Shown here: positions 1-7,445 of the stretch, piece by piece
Layout of the letters: each line of letters begins with the position of its first letter
Numbering within the stretch: position 1 is the first letter of the stretch
Assembly (NCBI GenBank): GCA_050123375.1
Contig: JASFHF010000025.1
Location: 1 to 31,170 of the forward strand
Length of the DNA stretch: 31,170 bases
From: JASFHF01 sp050123375
GTDB lineage: Bacteria > Pseudomonadota > Gammaproteobacteria > UBA12402
Direction: 5' to 3'
Notes under the pieces: generated by a model
The model's input: only the letters and a program-made list of their open reading frames with translations
Databases searched by the model: none
What the model was told of the DNA's origin: nothing
Made by a program: the position numbers and the translations under genes

Positions 1-353
1 TTATAATCCATATTGTAATATGCCGGATCACCAAACTGATATACTTTACCTTTTGATTCAAATGATCCTGCAGTATAAGCGCCAACTCCCAAACTAATAT
101 TAATTCGTTTCCTGGTTAGAATTTTAGCGCCAGCGGCAATTCCTACACATGGTTTGAATTTATTATCAGGATCATCATTATATGTGTTAGCTGGTATACC
201 ATTTAGTATCTGTATAGATTGGTTTTTGCCGATTTTAGCCCGAGAAAAACCGCCTAGTACAGAAAAATAATATTGTTTGCTGATATCAGCAAAAGCAGGA
301 ACACAGAAAGTAATGCTGATCAAACTTAATGCTGCTAATAAAATATATTTCAT
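1..353 (-). CDS. Outer-membrane beta-barrel protein, 5' part only
   Basis: Seen: reading leftward from the ATG at 353, the frame stays open to the window edge (about 117 codons). Residues 1 to about 22 form a signal peptide: a Lys near the N-terminus, a Leu/Ile-rich core, then a V-P-A-F-A cleavage site before DISKQYYFS. The mature part alternates polar and hydrophobic residues (for example ISLGVGAYTAG), as in beta strands, and contains GKVYQFGDPAYYNMDY, which resembles small surface-antigen barrels I recall from Legionellales. An in-frame ATG at 368 is an alternative start; I prefer 353 because a weak AAG-type ribosome site precedes it. The 3' end lies outside the window, so barrel size and exact family cannot be judged. 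Function is unknown beyond an outer-membrane location. Confidence 0.7.
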   Translation of the reverse strand, partial: MKYILLAALSLISITFCVPAFADISKQYYFSVLGGFSRAKIGKNQSIQILNGIPANTYNDDPDNKFKPCVGIAAGAKILTRKRINISLGVGAYTAGSFESKGKVYQFGDPAYYNMDY

Positions 354-717
354 AGTTAATATCTTCATCTATTATTTCATATTAATAAATCTATATGTTT
401 AACTTATAGTCAATTTTGATTGTTATTATTAAAAGAAATCCATTTATATTTTAAAGGGTTAGGGATAATTTGCAAGTTTTTTATATTTTAGTTGTTTTGG
501 AATATGTGTTCTTATGGGAGTGCATTATATGTATTAACAATCGTGATTCTATTCGTAATTATTATCGGTTGAAATAATATCCTGCGCCAATCAGATTATG
601 CAATGCCTTTTTTCACCAGTGAAACGGTTTCGCTGCGTGAATTCCAACAGATTTGTATTGTGATGCAAAGGGTTTTATCCTGTTTGGCGCGTTGTGGATG
701 TAGTGCCTGTTGAAAGG
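354..717. other. Gene-poor stretch, no recognisable gene
   Basis: About 360 bases separate the barrel gene from the inverted repeat in front of the first ATPase. The part next to the barrel gene (354-540) is very AT-rich and should hold its promoter, but no convincing -35/-10 pair stands out. From 573 to 713 an open frame without a good start (internal ATG at 603) reads MPFFTSETVSLREFQQ and ends in a Cys-rich tail. It is less AT-rich than its surroundings and could be a gene remnant, but I do not recognise it. Confidence 0.4.
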
Positions 718-793
718 TTGATTTTTCTTGCAAAAAATCCAAGTTTTGGCTAAAATTACCCTATAATTTAGCCAAAACTTGGAGAAAAATCAA
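718..793. repeat. Long inverted repeat over promoter and RBS of the first ATPase gene
   Basis: Two arm pairs are exact. CCAAGTTTTGGCTAAA (739-754) matches its complement at 767-782, and TTGATTTTTCT (718-728) matches 783-793; the left side has 10 extra bases between the two segments. The centre contains a perfect TATAAT (762-767), and the right arm contains the GGAG Shine-Dalgarno of the gene. The arrangement fits an operator around a promoter (autoregulation) or an RNA hairpin that hides the ribosome site. No good -35 lies at the right distance from TATAAT. Confidence 0.75.
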
Positions 794-796
794 GAT

Positions 797-2134
797 ATGT
801 ATAGAAATCTTGAGCAATATTTACAAAATTGGAGAAAACAGGTTGCGCCAATTCCGCTGATTATTAGAGGTGCAAGGCAAGTTGGCAAATCGTATTTAGT
901 TGAGAAATTTGGTAAGGAGTATTTTACTAATATTGTAGTCGTGAATTTTGAATATAGTCCAGAATTTATAGGCTGCTTTAAAACTATGGATCCTAATAAG
1001 ATTGTGCATGCTATAAGTGTGTTATCCGGTGCGCAAATAAATCCTCAACAAACTTTGTTATTTTTAGATGAAATTCAGGAATGTCCTAATGCAATTAAAG
1101 CCTTACGGTATTTTAAAGAGAAGATGCCTAATTTGCATGTGGTTGGTGCTGGTTCACTGCTTGAGTTTGTGTTGAATGATGAAAAAATTAGCATACCGGT
1201 TGGCCGAGTTCAGTTTATGCATTTGAAGCCGCTTTCATTTCAGGAGTTTTTATTAGCTACAAATAATGAGAAGCTGAATCAATATATTAAAAATGTTTCT
1301 GTAAATGATAATTTTCCAGAAGTGTTTCATAAAAAATTACTTACTTTGCTGCATGAATATACAGTGCTTGGTGGAATGCCGGCTGTTATTCAAGATTATA
1401 TTACAGAAAATAATTTTGGCAATTGTCAAAATATTCAGGCAAATATACTTAATGGTTATAAAAATGATTTTGGTAAATACACGACAAAAGCAAATCATAA
1501 ATATCTGCAAAAATTATTTGCAAAAGCGCCTGGTATAGTTGGGCAACAATTTAAATATGTAAAAATAGATCCTGAGATGAGATCGAGAGATCTAAAGATA
1601 GCTCTTGAGAATTTATGTTATGCCGGTTTGATTAATATGGTTTATGCTACATCTGCTTCAGGATTGCCTTTTGGCATATCAGTAAATGAGAAGAAGTTTA
1701 AGATTTTATTTTTGGATATAGGTTTGGTGAAGCGAGCTACTAATTTAGAGGCGGAAATTTTATTGCAGCAGGATTTATTATTAATTAATCGAGGGTCACT
1801 TGCAGAACAATTTGTTGGGCAGGAGTTATTAGCTTATAGTTCACCGCTTATGGATGCTGAGTTATTTTATTGGATGAGAGAGAAAAGAGGTAGTATTGCT
1901 GAAGTGGATTTTGTAATTCAGGTTAATGCAAATATAGTTCCTATTGAAGTTAAGGCAGGCAGTACTGGTAGTTTAAAATCAATGAAACGATTTATGCAGG
2001 AAAAGAAATTGCCTTTTGGTGTGCGTATTTCTCAGCAAGAATTAAAATTAGTTGATAATATATTATCTGTGCCGTTTTATATGGTAAGTGAAATTACACG
2101 ACTAATAAATCAGCTTATCCCGGCGGCCAGGTGA
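797..2134 (+). CDS. AAA-family ATPase with C-terminal DUF4143 / nuclease-like domain
   Basis: A 445-residue protein of the widespread AAA ATPase plus DUF4143 type, whose cellular role is not settled. Seen: Walker A GARQVGKS at residues 25-32 and Walker B LLFLDEIQEC around residue 90; then GAGSLLEF, typical of the sensor region; then LGGMPAVIQDY, the usual start of the DUF4143 part. Near the C-terminus, EVDFVIQ followed by PIEVKAG has the spacing of a PD-(D/E)XK nuclease-like core. A TTG at 779 would add six residues, but the ATG at 797 after GGAG (781-784) is the better start. The last 20 bases overlap the end of the convergent hinT gene. Its regulatory region is an inverted repeat. A second, distantly related copy lies at 4179-5414. 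Confidence 0.85.
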   Translation: MYRNLEQYLQNWRKQVAPIPLIIRGARQVGKSYLVEKFGKEYFTNIVVVNFEYSPEFIGCFKTMDPNKIVHAISVLSGAQINPQQTLLFLDEIQECPNAIKALRYFKEKMPNLHVVGAGSLLEFVLNDEKISIPVGRVQFMHLKPLSFQEFLLATNNEKLNQYIKNVSVNDNFPEVFHKKLLTLLHEYTVLGGMPAVIQDYITENNFGNCQNIQANILNGYKNDFGKYTTKANHKYLQKLFAKAPGIVGQQFKYVKIDPEMRSRDLKIALENLCYAGLINMVYATSASGLPFGISVNEKKFKILFLDIGLVKRATNLEAEILLQQDLLLINRGSLAEQFVGQELLAYSSPLMDAELFYWMREKRGSIAEVDFVIQVNANIVPIEVKAGSTGSLKSMKRFMQEKKLPFGVRISQQELKLVDNILSVPFYMVSEITRLINQLIPAAR

Positions 2135-2459
2135 GGGTTCTGCCGCCAAGTAAATGCATATGGATGTGAAATACCACCTGACCAGCGTTTTCATTACAAT
2201 TCATCAAAACACGATAGCCGGATTTATCGACTTTAAACTTTTTAGCTAATTTTTTAGCAATTTGGGTCATATGACCAATTAAATCATTATCTTCAGTTTC
2301 TAAATCATTGAGCGTAGCAATATGTTTGCGCGGAATGATTAATTTGTGCACAGGCGCTTTTGGGTGAATATCGTCAAATGCGAGCACTAAATCATCTTGG
2401 TAAATAATATTTGCCGGAATTTCGCCCTTGGCGATTTTGCAGAATAAACAATCAGTCAT
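2115..2459 (-). CDS. hinT: HIT-family purine nucleoside phosphoramidase
   Basis: A 114-residue histidine-triad hydrolase that cleaves AMP-lysine and related nucleoside phosphoramidates in the cytoplasm. Seen: an N-terminal CLFCKI pair of cysteines (residues 4 and 7, a zinc pair in many family members); YQDDLVLAFDDI and HKLIIPRKH, both usual for the family; and the catalytic triad HIHMHLLGG near the C-terminus. Length matches bacterial HinT (about 110-120). The 3' end overlaps the ATPase gene on the other strand, where its last residues TWPPG are antisense to the ATPase C-terminus. No clear Shine-Dalgarno precedes the ATG at 2459. Its 5' region is shared divergently with ppa and contains a complex inverted-repeat element. 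Confidence 0.93.
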   Translation of the reverse strand: MTDCLFCKIAKGEIPANIIYQDDLVLAFDDIHPKAPVHKLIIPRKHIATLNDLETEDNDLIGHMTQIAKKLAKKFKVDKSGYRVLMNCNENAGQVVFHIHMHLLGGRTLTWPPG

Positions 2460-2520
2460 GATGGTATATTAGTAGAAAATAACTTTAGAATCCAGTAATA
2501 AAATGTGGCACAATTATTTT

Positions 2521-2679
2521 TATGTGCACACCTTTCGGCGAGCTTGTTTGCAAACGCGCCTCAGCTGATTTTCCTAAACAAGCAAGAGGAAAATCAGCTA
2601 GCACATCCATGTGAAGCTTCGTTCGGGGCATCCATGCCCCTCAAGAGTTTGCAAACAAGCTCCCCCTGCGGTGTGCATA
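2521..2679. repeat. Branched inverted-repeat element with twin CATCCATG hairpins (family A, copy 1)
   Basis: A structured intergenic element of about 160 bp. Outer arms are TATGTGCACACC (2521-2532) with GGTGTGCATA (2670-2679), then a perfect 16-bp pair (2540-2555 with 2647-2662). Enclosed are three hairpins: a 13-bp stem AGCTGATTTTCCT (2563-2575 with 2587-2599), CACATCCATGTG (2602-2613), and GGGGCATCCATGCCCC (2625-2640). The last two share the CATCCATG tip with the element at 22717-22824, although the outer arms are unrelated. The folded shape is a multi-branch, cloverleaf-like structure. It sits between the divergent hinT and ppa starts. Confidence 0.8.
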
Positions 2680-2723
2680 AGAAAACCAATGGTTTATGGC
2701 GTAATTTATTGGAGAAAAGCATT

Positions 2724-3269
2724 ATGGGGTTAAAACGAGTTAGTCCAGGAGAAAATCTGCCGGATGAAGTTAATGTAGTAATCGAAATTCCTGCCAATAG
2801 CGCGCCAGTGAAGTACGAAATTGACAAAGATACGCACACGATGTTTGTTGATCGGTTTATGAGTACCCCAATGCATTATCCTTGTGATTATGGCTATATT
2901 CCGCAAACTTTATCTGAAGATGGTGATCCGATTGATGTGTTAGTAATTAGTCCATTTCCGCTGGTTAGTGGTATTGTTATGCATTGCCGGCCGATTGGGA
3001 TGTTAAAAATGACAGATGAAAAAGGGTCGGATATTAAGTTATTGGCGGTGCCGACAACAGAATTAACGCCGATGTATAAAGATATTAACCAACCTCAGGA
3101 TTTAGCACGATCATTATTAGCAACGATCGAATATTTTTTTGATCACTATAAAGATTTAGAAGAGAATAAATGGGTGAATGTTGATGGCTGGTTTGGACCA
3201 GATGAAGCTAAGGAAGAAATCATGAAAAGCATAAAACGTTATCAGCAATACGAGCAGAGTAAAGCATGA
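2724..3269 (+). CDS. ppa: Inorganic pyrophosphatase (soluble, family I)
   Basis: A 181-residue soluble pyrophosphatase that hydrolyses PPi to two phosphates with Mg2+, pulling biosynthetic reactions forward. Seen: a close match in layout to E. coli Ppa, with VVIEIPANS, KYEIDKDT, FVDRFMSTPMHYPCDYGY, and the signature DGDPIDVLV that carries the metal-binding aspartates; also CRPIGMLKMTDEKG and HYKDLEENKWV near the end. I chose the ATG at 2724 because GGAG lies 9 bases upstream and family alignment starts there; the frame is open further upstream only because it reads through the inverted-repeat element. Its stop overlaps the start of prmB (ATGA), suggesting coupled translation. Confidence 0.96.
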   Translation: MGLKRVSPGENLPDEVNVVIEIPANSAPVKYEIDKDTHTMFVDRFMSTPMHYPCDYGYIPQTLSEDGDPIDVLVISPFPLVSGIVMHCRPIGMLKMTDEKGSDIKLLAVPTTELTPMYKDINQPQDLARSLLATIEYFFDHYKDLEENKWVNVDGWFGPDEAKEEIMKSIKRYQQYEQSKA

Positions 3270-4174
3270 GTGATAATCCAACAGTTCGACAAATGATCGA
3301 TACAGTTTTTCAAAGCTTGCGAAATGCGGAGCTTGCCTATGGTCATGGTACAGATAATGCTTGGGATGAAGCGGTTGCTTTAGTTTTGTTAGTGTTACAT
3401 TTGCCGTTTCATGTTGATGACAATACATTGAGTCGTACATTAACTGACGAAGAACTAAAACAAGTTTTATATATTTTGGATCGAAGAGTTTCCGCAAAAG
3501 TTCCATTAGCGTATTTAGTCAATCAAGCTTTTTTTGCAGGTTTGCCTTTTTATGTTGATCGGCGTGTAATGATTCCGCGTTCACCTATGGCCGAATTAAT
3601 TGAACGTTCTTTTCAGCCGTGGATTAAACGCGAAGATATTAATACGATTTTGGATATGTGTACCGGCAGTGGTTGTATTGCAATTGCATGTGCCAAACAA
3701 TTTCCGCAAATTATTATTGACGCAGTTGATTTGTCTGATGATGCGTTGTCAGTTGCTAAAATGAATATAGAACAGCATCAAGTTTCTGATCAAGTTAATC
3801 TGATCAAATCTGATTTATTTGATAAATTAACTAATAAGCAATATGACATTATTATCAGTAATCCGCCATATGTAAGCTATAAGGAAATGAGCGCTTTGCC
3901 AAAAGAATATTTTCATGAGCCGGATTTAGCATTGCGTGCAGGTAATGATGGCTTGAAGTTTGTGTTACGTATTTTGCGCGAAGCTTCTGATTATTTAACT
4001 CCGCGTGGTATTTTGATTGTTGAAGTTGGTAATAGCCAAGCTGCATTAGAAGAACGTTTGCCAAATGTGCCGTTTTTGTGGCTTGAATTTGAGCGTGGTG
4101 GCCAAGGCGTGTTTATGTTGACGGCAACACAATTAAAAGCAGCTCAATCTTCTTTTACAAATCTTGCTAGATAG
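3266..4174 (+). CDS. prmB: Ribosomal protein L3 glutamine N5-methyltransferase
   Basis: A 302-residue SAM-dependent methyltransferase that modifies a glutamine of ribosomal protein L3. Seen: an N-terminal helical domain; VMIPRSPMAELI, the PrmB/PrmC family linker; the SAM-binding motif LDMCTGSGCIAIA around residues 129-141; and the catalytic NPPYVS. The residues R-S-P before MAELI and the C-terminal FERGGQGVFML fit PrmB rather than PrmC. It overlaps ppa by 4 bases. The last codons (Q-S-S-F-T-N-L-A-R-stop) lie inside a 36-bp direct repeat whose second copy is at the yciB end. The present C-terminus is therefore probably what remained after the ATPase gene was inserted between prmB and yciB. Confidence 0.94.
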   Translation: MSDNPTVRQMIDTVFQSLRNAELAYGHGTDNAWDEAVALVLLVLHLPFHVDDNTLSRTLTDEELKQVLYILDRRVSAKVPLAYLVNQAFFAGLPFYVDRRVMIPRSPMAELIERSFQPWIKREDINTILDMCTGSGCIAIACAKQFPQIIIDAVDLSDDALSVAKMNIEQHQVSDQVNLIKSDLFDKLTNKQYDIIISNPPYVSYKEMSALPKEYFHEPDLALRAGNDGLKFVLRILREASDYLTPRGILIVEVGNSQAALEERLPNVPFLWLEFERGGQGVFMLTATQLKAAQSSFTNLAR

Positions 4175-4176
4175 AA
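4141..4176. repeat. 36-bp direct repeat, copy 1 (prmB 3' end)
   Basis: The sequence starting AGCTCAATCTTCTTTTAC matches 5477-5512 at 33 of 36 positions (differences A/G, T/C, A/G). On the plus strand it encodes the last residues and stop of prmB. On the minus strand it encodes F-Y-L-A-R-F-V-K-E-D-stop, identical to the yciB C-terminus. All three differences are silent in both frames. The repeats bracket the ATPase gene at 4179-5414. Confidence 0.9.
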
Positions 4177-4178
4177 TA

Positions 4179-5414
4179 CTATAACCAACCAACAGGAATT
4201 TGAATAATATTGGGACGTAACCATTCAACTTGTTTAGATTGATTGATAATCATTCCAAATGGAAGTTTATTTTCTATAACAAATCGTTCTAGAGTTTGTA
4301 GTTGTCGAGATAACACAGTTGATCCGTATTTTATTTCTATTGGTAAAGTGCCAAAATATCCATCTAAAATCAAATCTATTTCAGCTCCATTTCTGGTTCG
4401 ATAATAAGAACTATTTACATTGCTGATTCCAGCAGCTTCAATGCCTTTTAGAAGTTCTTCTATGACAAAACTTTCAAATGAACGACCAACAATTTGATTA
4501 TTATATAATGATTCGTTATCGTTGATTTTTTGTAAATAATGGATTAAACCCGTATCACGTATATATCCTTTCGGCATTTTCACAATTGATTTAGTTTTGC
4601 TTTTTTCATAACTTAATAAAAGTCTAAAAATATAGGTTCCTCCTGCAATTTCTAAATATTCACGAATGGTTGATTCATGTACTTCTACTGCGCGTCCGAT
4701 ATTTGCTTTATTTAAAATAGAACCAGACAGGCTACCTAAAATATTAATAAAACGACTATAGGCAATTTTATTAAGTTTAGGAAAAAGTTTTGCAAGGTCG
4801 CGATTAATATAACTATCAAAATATTTTTGCATCCATGTTTGATATTGTGCATCATTATATTGTATTGGCTCAGGAAATCCTCCTCTTAGCCACATATAAT
4901 TTAGTTCTTTTTGGGTTAAAGGTGGAGCACCAGACACGAGGTTTTCTTTTGATAATTTTTGTTTAAAGAGATCATAGAATTGACTTAAAGGTTTATCATA
5001 ATATTCATTAGCTTTAAGAGTACCAAGTTCGATTGTTGCGACTCTTCCGGCCAAAGTTTCTGCGACATGATCTTTAAGTTCAGGATTACTTGAGCCTGTT
5101 AAGATATATCTGCCTTTTTGATTGCGATTGGCATCAATAACTCCTCGGAGAATCTTAAATAAATCCGGATATTCTTGAGCTTCATCAATAATTAATTTTT
5201 GTGAATATCTTTCAAAAACAAAAATAGGGTCAGTGGTGAAATTATCATAATCGCGAGGGTTTTCTAAATCTAAATATTTCCAATTTGGCGCAACTTGCTT
5301 GGATAAAGTAGTTTTTCCTACTTGGCGTGCCCCCAAAATAACAACCACTGGAAAATATTCCAATAAATCAATTACTTGAGAATATAAGTTTCGTTTTATA
5401 CCAGTAAATTCCAT
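4179..5414 (-). CDS. AAA-family ATPase with DUF4143, inserted between prmB and yciB
   Basis: A 411-residue protein related to the ATPase at 797-2134. Seen: Walker A GARQVGKTT at residues 28-36, Walker B LIIDEAQ with D77-E78, the sensor-type ILTGSSNP, LRGGFPEP at the start of the DUF4143 region, and a C-terminal GAEIDLIL followed by PIEIKYG, as in PD-(D/E)XK folds. The start at 5414 is favoured by GGGAG (5422-5426 on the minus strand) and a good promoter just upstream; the frame extends to 5468 only by reading through that promoter. The gene ends two bases from one 36-bp direct repeat and its promoter lies eight bases from the other, so gene plus promoter form a self-contained insert. DUF4143 ATPases are patchily distributed, which agrees with transfer. 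Cellular role unknown. Confidence 0.85.
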   Translation of the reverse strand: MEFTGIKRNLYSQVIDLLEYFPVVVILGARQVGKTTLSKQVAPNWKYLDLENPRDYDNFTTDPIFVFERYSQKLIIDEAQEYPDLFKILRGVIDANRNQKGRYILTGSSNPELKDHVAETLAGRVATIELGTLKANEYYDKPLSQFYDLFKQKLSKENLVSGAPPLTQKELNYMWLRGGFPEPIQYNDAQYQTWMQKYFDSYINRDLAKLFPKLNKIAYSRFINILGSLSGSILNKANIGRAVEVHESTIREYLEIAGGTYIFRLLLSYEKSKTKSIVKMPKGYIRDTGLIHYLQKINDNESLYNNQIVGRSFESFVIEELLKGIEAAGISNVNSSYYRTRNGAEIDLILDGYFGTLPIEIKYGSTVLSRQLQTLERFVIENKLPFGMIINQSKQVEWLRPNIIQIPVGWL

Positions 5415-5438
5415 AGTATATCTCCCGAAATTTACTGG
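5401..5438. repeat. 10-bp inverted repeat around RBS and start of second ATPase
   Basis: CCAGTAAATT (5401-5410) and AATTTACTGG (5429-5438) are exact complements separated by 18 bases that contain the Shine-Dalgarno GGGAG and the ATG. The predicted transcript start falls inside the upstream arm. A DNA operator is therefore more likely than an RNA hairpin, though either is possible. Confidence 0.6.
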
Positions 5439-5439
5439 T

Positions 5440-5468
5440 ATCATAACATTATCTGTGGGTTCATGCAA
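5440..5468 (-). promoter_or_regulatory. Sigma70-type promoter of the second ATPase gene
   Basis: On the minus strand TTGCAT (5463-5468), a 17-base spacer and TATGAT (5440-5445) lie about 25-30 bases upstream of the ATG at 5414. Both hexamers are close to consensus. This promoter lies inside the proposed insert, so the gene would carry its own transcription start. Confidence 0.65.
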
Positions 5469-5476
5469 CTTAAGCT

Positions 5477-5512
5477 AGCTCAATCTTCTTTTACGAATCT
5501 TGCCAGGTAGAA
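5477..5512. repeat. 36-bp direct repeat, copy 2 (yciB 3' end)
   Basis: Partner of 4141-4176, same orientation, 33/36 identical. On the minus strand it encodes the yciB C-terminus F-Y-L-A-R-F-V-K-E-D and stop. Read on the plus strand it would still encode the prmB tail. Before insertion prmB and yciB probably overlapped tail to tail by about 30 bases. Confidence 0.9.
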
Positions 5513-6010
5513 CGCCTGAATTACCACAAATAGAATCGTGACGCCTAAAATACCGAATAATTTGAAATTAACCCAGGTGTTAGTTGTGTAATGATAAACT
5601 ACGTAAATATTTGCAAATCCTAAAACTGCAAAAAATATTACCCAGCTAAAATTTAAACGTGACCAAACTTTATCAGGTAAGGCAATTTTTTTGTCCATCA
5701 TGTAGCGAATCAACGGTTTTTTTCCAATAAAATGACTGCCGAGAAAAACCACAGCAAATAACCAATAAATTATACTTGGTTTCCATTTAATGAAAATTGG
5801 TTTATGTAAAATTAAAGTTGCACCGCCGAGAAGTAACACAATAAAAAAAGTAATAACTTGCATCTTGGAGAATTTTTTGTGTTTAAACCAGTGTAATACC
5901 ACTTGAGCAAATGATACAACAATTGCTGAACCAGTTGCGGCATAAATCCCAGCTAATTTATATACGGTGAAAAAAATAATGATTGGAAAAAAGTCATATA
6001 AAAATTGCAT
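5480..6010 (-). CDS. yciB: Inner-membrane septation / cell envelope protein YciB
   Basis: A 176-residue integral membrane protein of the YciB (IspA, septation protein A) family, linked in enterobacteria to cell envelope synthesis and normal division. Seen: about five hydrophobic helices; an N-terminal FLYDFFPIIIFFTVYKLAGI, very typical of the family; HWFKHKKFSKMQ in the first loop; FIKWKPSIIYWLFA; and the conserved NFSWVIFFAVLGFANIYV. Length is normal (E. coli 179). AAGG lies 9 bases before the ATG. It sits 18 bases downstream of the APC permease and may be co-transcribed with it. Its end lies in the 36-bp repeat next to the inserted ATPase. Confidence 0.92.
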   Translation of the reverse strand: MQFLYDFFPIIIFFTVYKLAGIYAATGSAIVVSFAQVVLHWFKHKKFSKMQVITFFIVLLLGGATLILHKPIFIKWKPSIIYWLFAVVFLGSHFIGKKPLIRYMMDKKIALPDKVWSRLNFSWVIFFAVLGFANIYVVYHYTTNTWVNFKLFGILGVTILFVVIQAFYLARFVKED

Positions 6011-6028
6011 TTGTTTAACCTTATGAAT

Positions 6029-7408
6029 TTAAGCTGATTCAGATTTAAATTTTTTAATAAATGGAATTGCCACTAAAATCACCACACCGCCAATTAAAAA
6101 ACTTTCGTAGAATTTAGTGCTAACATGATGTAATTGTTCCGGCGGCATAAATCCTAAAAAGAATGCAAATGCGCATGTTATAATGCCAATTCCGCTGATG
6201 AGCCATACTCCGGAATTCCCGCCGGGAATTCGATAAGCACGATGTACTTCCGGCTGTGTATAACGAAGTCGAATCACGGAAGCAAAAATTAAAATGCACA
6301 TTATTAAAGTTAAAACCGAAGTTAATGCTACTAAAATCCAATATGAGCTATTGATTGATGGCATTAATAAGTAAATTAACGAAAACATTGTGCCGATAAT
6401 TGCTTGCAGTAATAATAAAATTGTTGGCGCATTGTGTTTGTTGATGTATTGTAAAGCTTGCGGTAAATCACCATAATTTGCAGTAGCAAGTAATCCTTTG
6501 CAGGGGCCAATCACCCAAATATTTAGCATTGAGAAAGCGCCTAAAGCAGTTAAGATTGCAATAATTGGTACTAGCCAGCTTAAATGATATGTGCCAAAAA
6601 AAGTGACGGTTGCCTGCATTAATCCGGTTACTAAACTGATTTTTTGTGATGGTACTACCATAGCAATGGCTAACGATCCAGTAATTGATAAAAGTAAAAT
6701 AATTAAAACCGCGATAAAAATTGCTCGTGGGAAATTACGTTGTGGATTATCAACTTCTTGTGCATGAAAAGCAGAAATTTGCATGCCGGAATAACCTAAA
6801 ATTAATCCAACCAAAAACGCGGCTCTGGTCACAGAAAAATTTGGTAAAATATTTTTTGCAGTAAAGCTAATTTGGCTATGATGACCGGTGAGCAACCAAT
6901 CAATTGCTAATACAATAATTAATAAACATGGTAAACCAGTACCTAGAATTAAACCAATATTACTAACCCAGCTTGAAAGTTTAATACCCAGAAAATTAAC
7001 GAAAGTTGTACCCCAAAATAAGATTAGCATTAAGGTTAACATATAAGTTTTATTGTTAGCTAATGCAGGGTTAATTGCATAAGCAACCGTAGCAGTAATG
7101 AATGCAAGTGTAGCGGGAAATGAAATTACTGTATTAGTCCATTCCAGCCAAATTGCCAAAAAACCTAAACGACGTCCAAAAGCTTCGCGTACCCATACAT
7201 ATAAGCCGCCGGTTTTTGACCAGCCGGTAGCCAGTTCAGCGCATACTAATGCACTTGGGATAAAAAAAAGCAGAGCGGCTATTACATAATAAAAAGCGGA
7301 AGATAAGCCGTATACTGCCATTAAAGGTAAGGTACGTAAGGTAAAAATGCCGGCCACGCTCATCATAGCGATGGTAAAAATACCGATATTGGAGTTTGAT
7401 TTTTTCAT
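6029..7408 (-). CDS. APC-superfamily amino acid permease
   Basis: A 459-residue membrane transporter of the amino acid-polyamine-organocation superfamily, resembling the glutamate/GABA antiporter branch. Seen: about twelve hydrophobic segments; FFIPSALVCAELATGW then GGLYVWVREAFG in TM2-TM3 and the following loop, a family hallmark; and HAQEVDNPQRNFPRA before TM7, the usual conserved loop. Substrate cannot be read from sequence. The ATG at 7408 aligns with the start of its paralogue at 27986 (Met-x-x-S-x-x-x-x-x-x-F near the N-terminus), but its ribosome site is weak. An in-frame ATG at 7441 lies four bases after the glycosyltransferase stop and would allow coupled translation. It is upstream of yciB in the same direction. 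Confidence 0.88.
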   Translation of the reverse strand: MKKSNSNIGIFTIAMMSVAGIFTLRTLPLMAVYGLSSAFYYVIAALLFFIPSALVCAELATGWSKTGGLYVWVREAFGRRLGFLAIWLEWTNTVISFPATLAFITATVAYAINPALANNKTYMLTLMLILFWGTTFVNFLGIKLSSWVSNIGLILGTGLPCLLIIVLAIDWLLTGHHSQISFTAKNILPNFSVTRAAFLVGLILGYSGMQISAFHAQEVDNPQRNFPRAIFIAVLIILLLSITGSLAIAMVVPSQKISLVTGLMQATVTFFGTYHLSWLVPIIAILTALGAFSMLNIWVIGPCKGLLATANYGDLPQALQYINKHNAPTILLLLQAIIGTMFSLIYLLMPSINSSYWILVALTSVLTLIMCILIFASVIRLRYTQPEVHRAYRIPGGNSGVWLISGIGIITCAFAFFLGFMPPEQLHHVSTKFYESFLIGGVVILVAIPFIKKFKSESA

Positions 7409-7445
7409 AGATATTATAAATTGTATCCTATTTTTAACCATTATT

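Noticed and set aside
573..713. Small gene ending in a Cys-rich stretch
   Set aside because: No start with a ribosome site, no recognisable family and only about 36 codons from the internal ATG; kept as a possible remnant only.
2505..2723. Extended N-terminus for the pyrophosphatase
   Set aside because: The frame is open only because it crosses the inverted-repeat element; family alignment and the GGAG site put the start at 2724.
5469..5474. PmrA-like box before the second ATPase
   Set aside because: A single CTTAAG without a second hexamer at 5-bp spacing; the same holds for CTTAAG at 22823-22828 before cysS.
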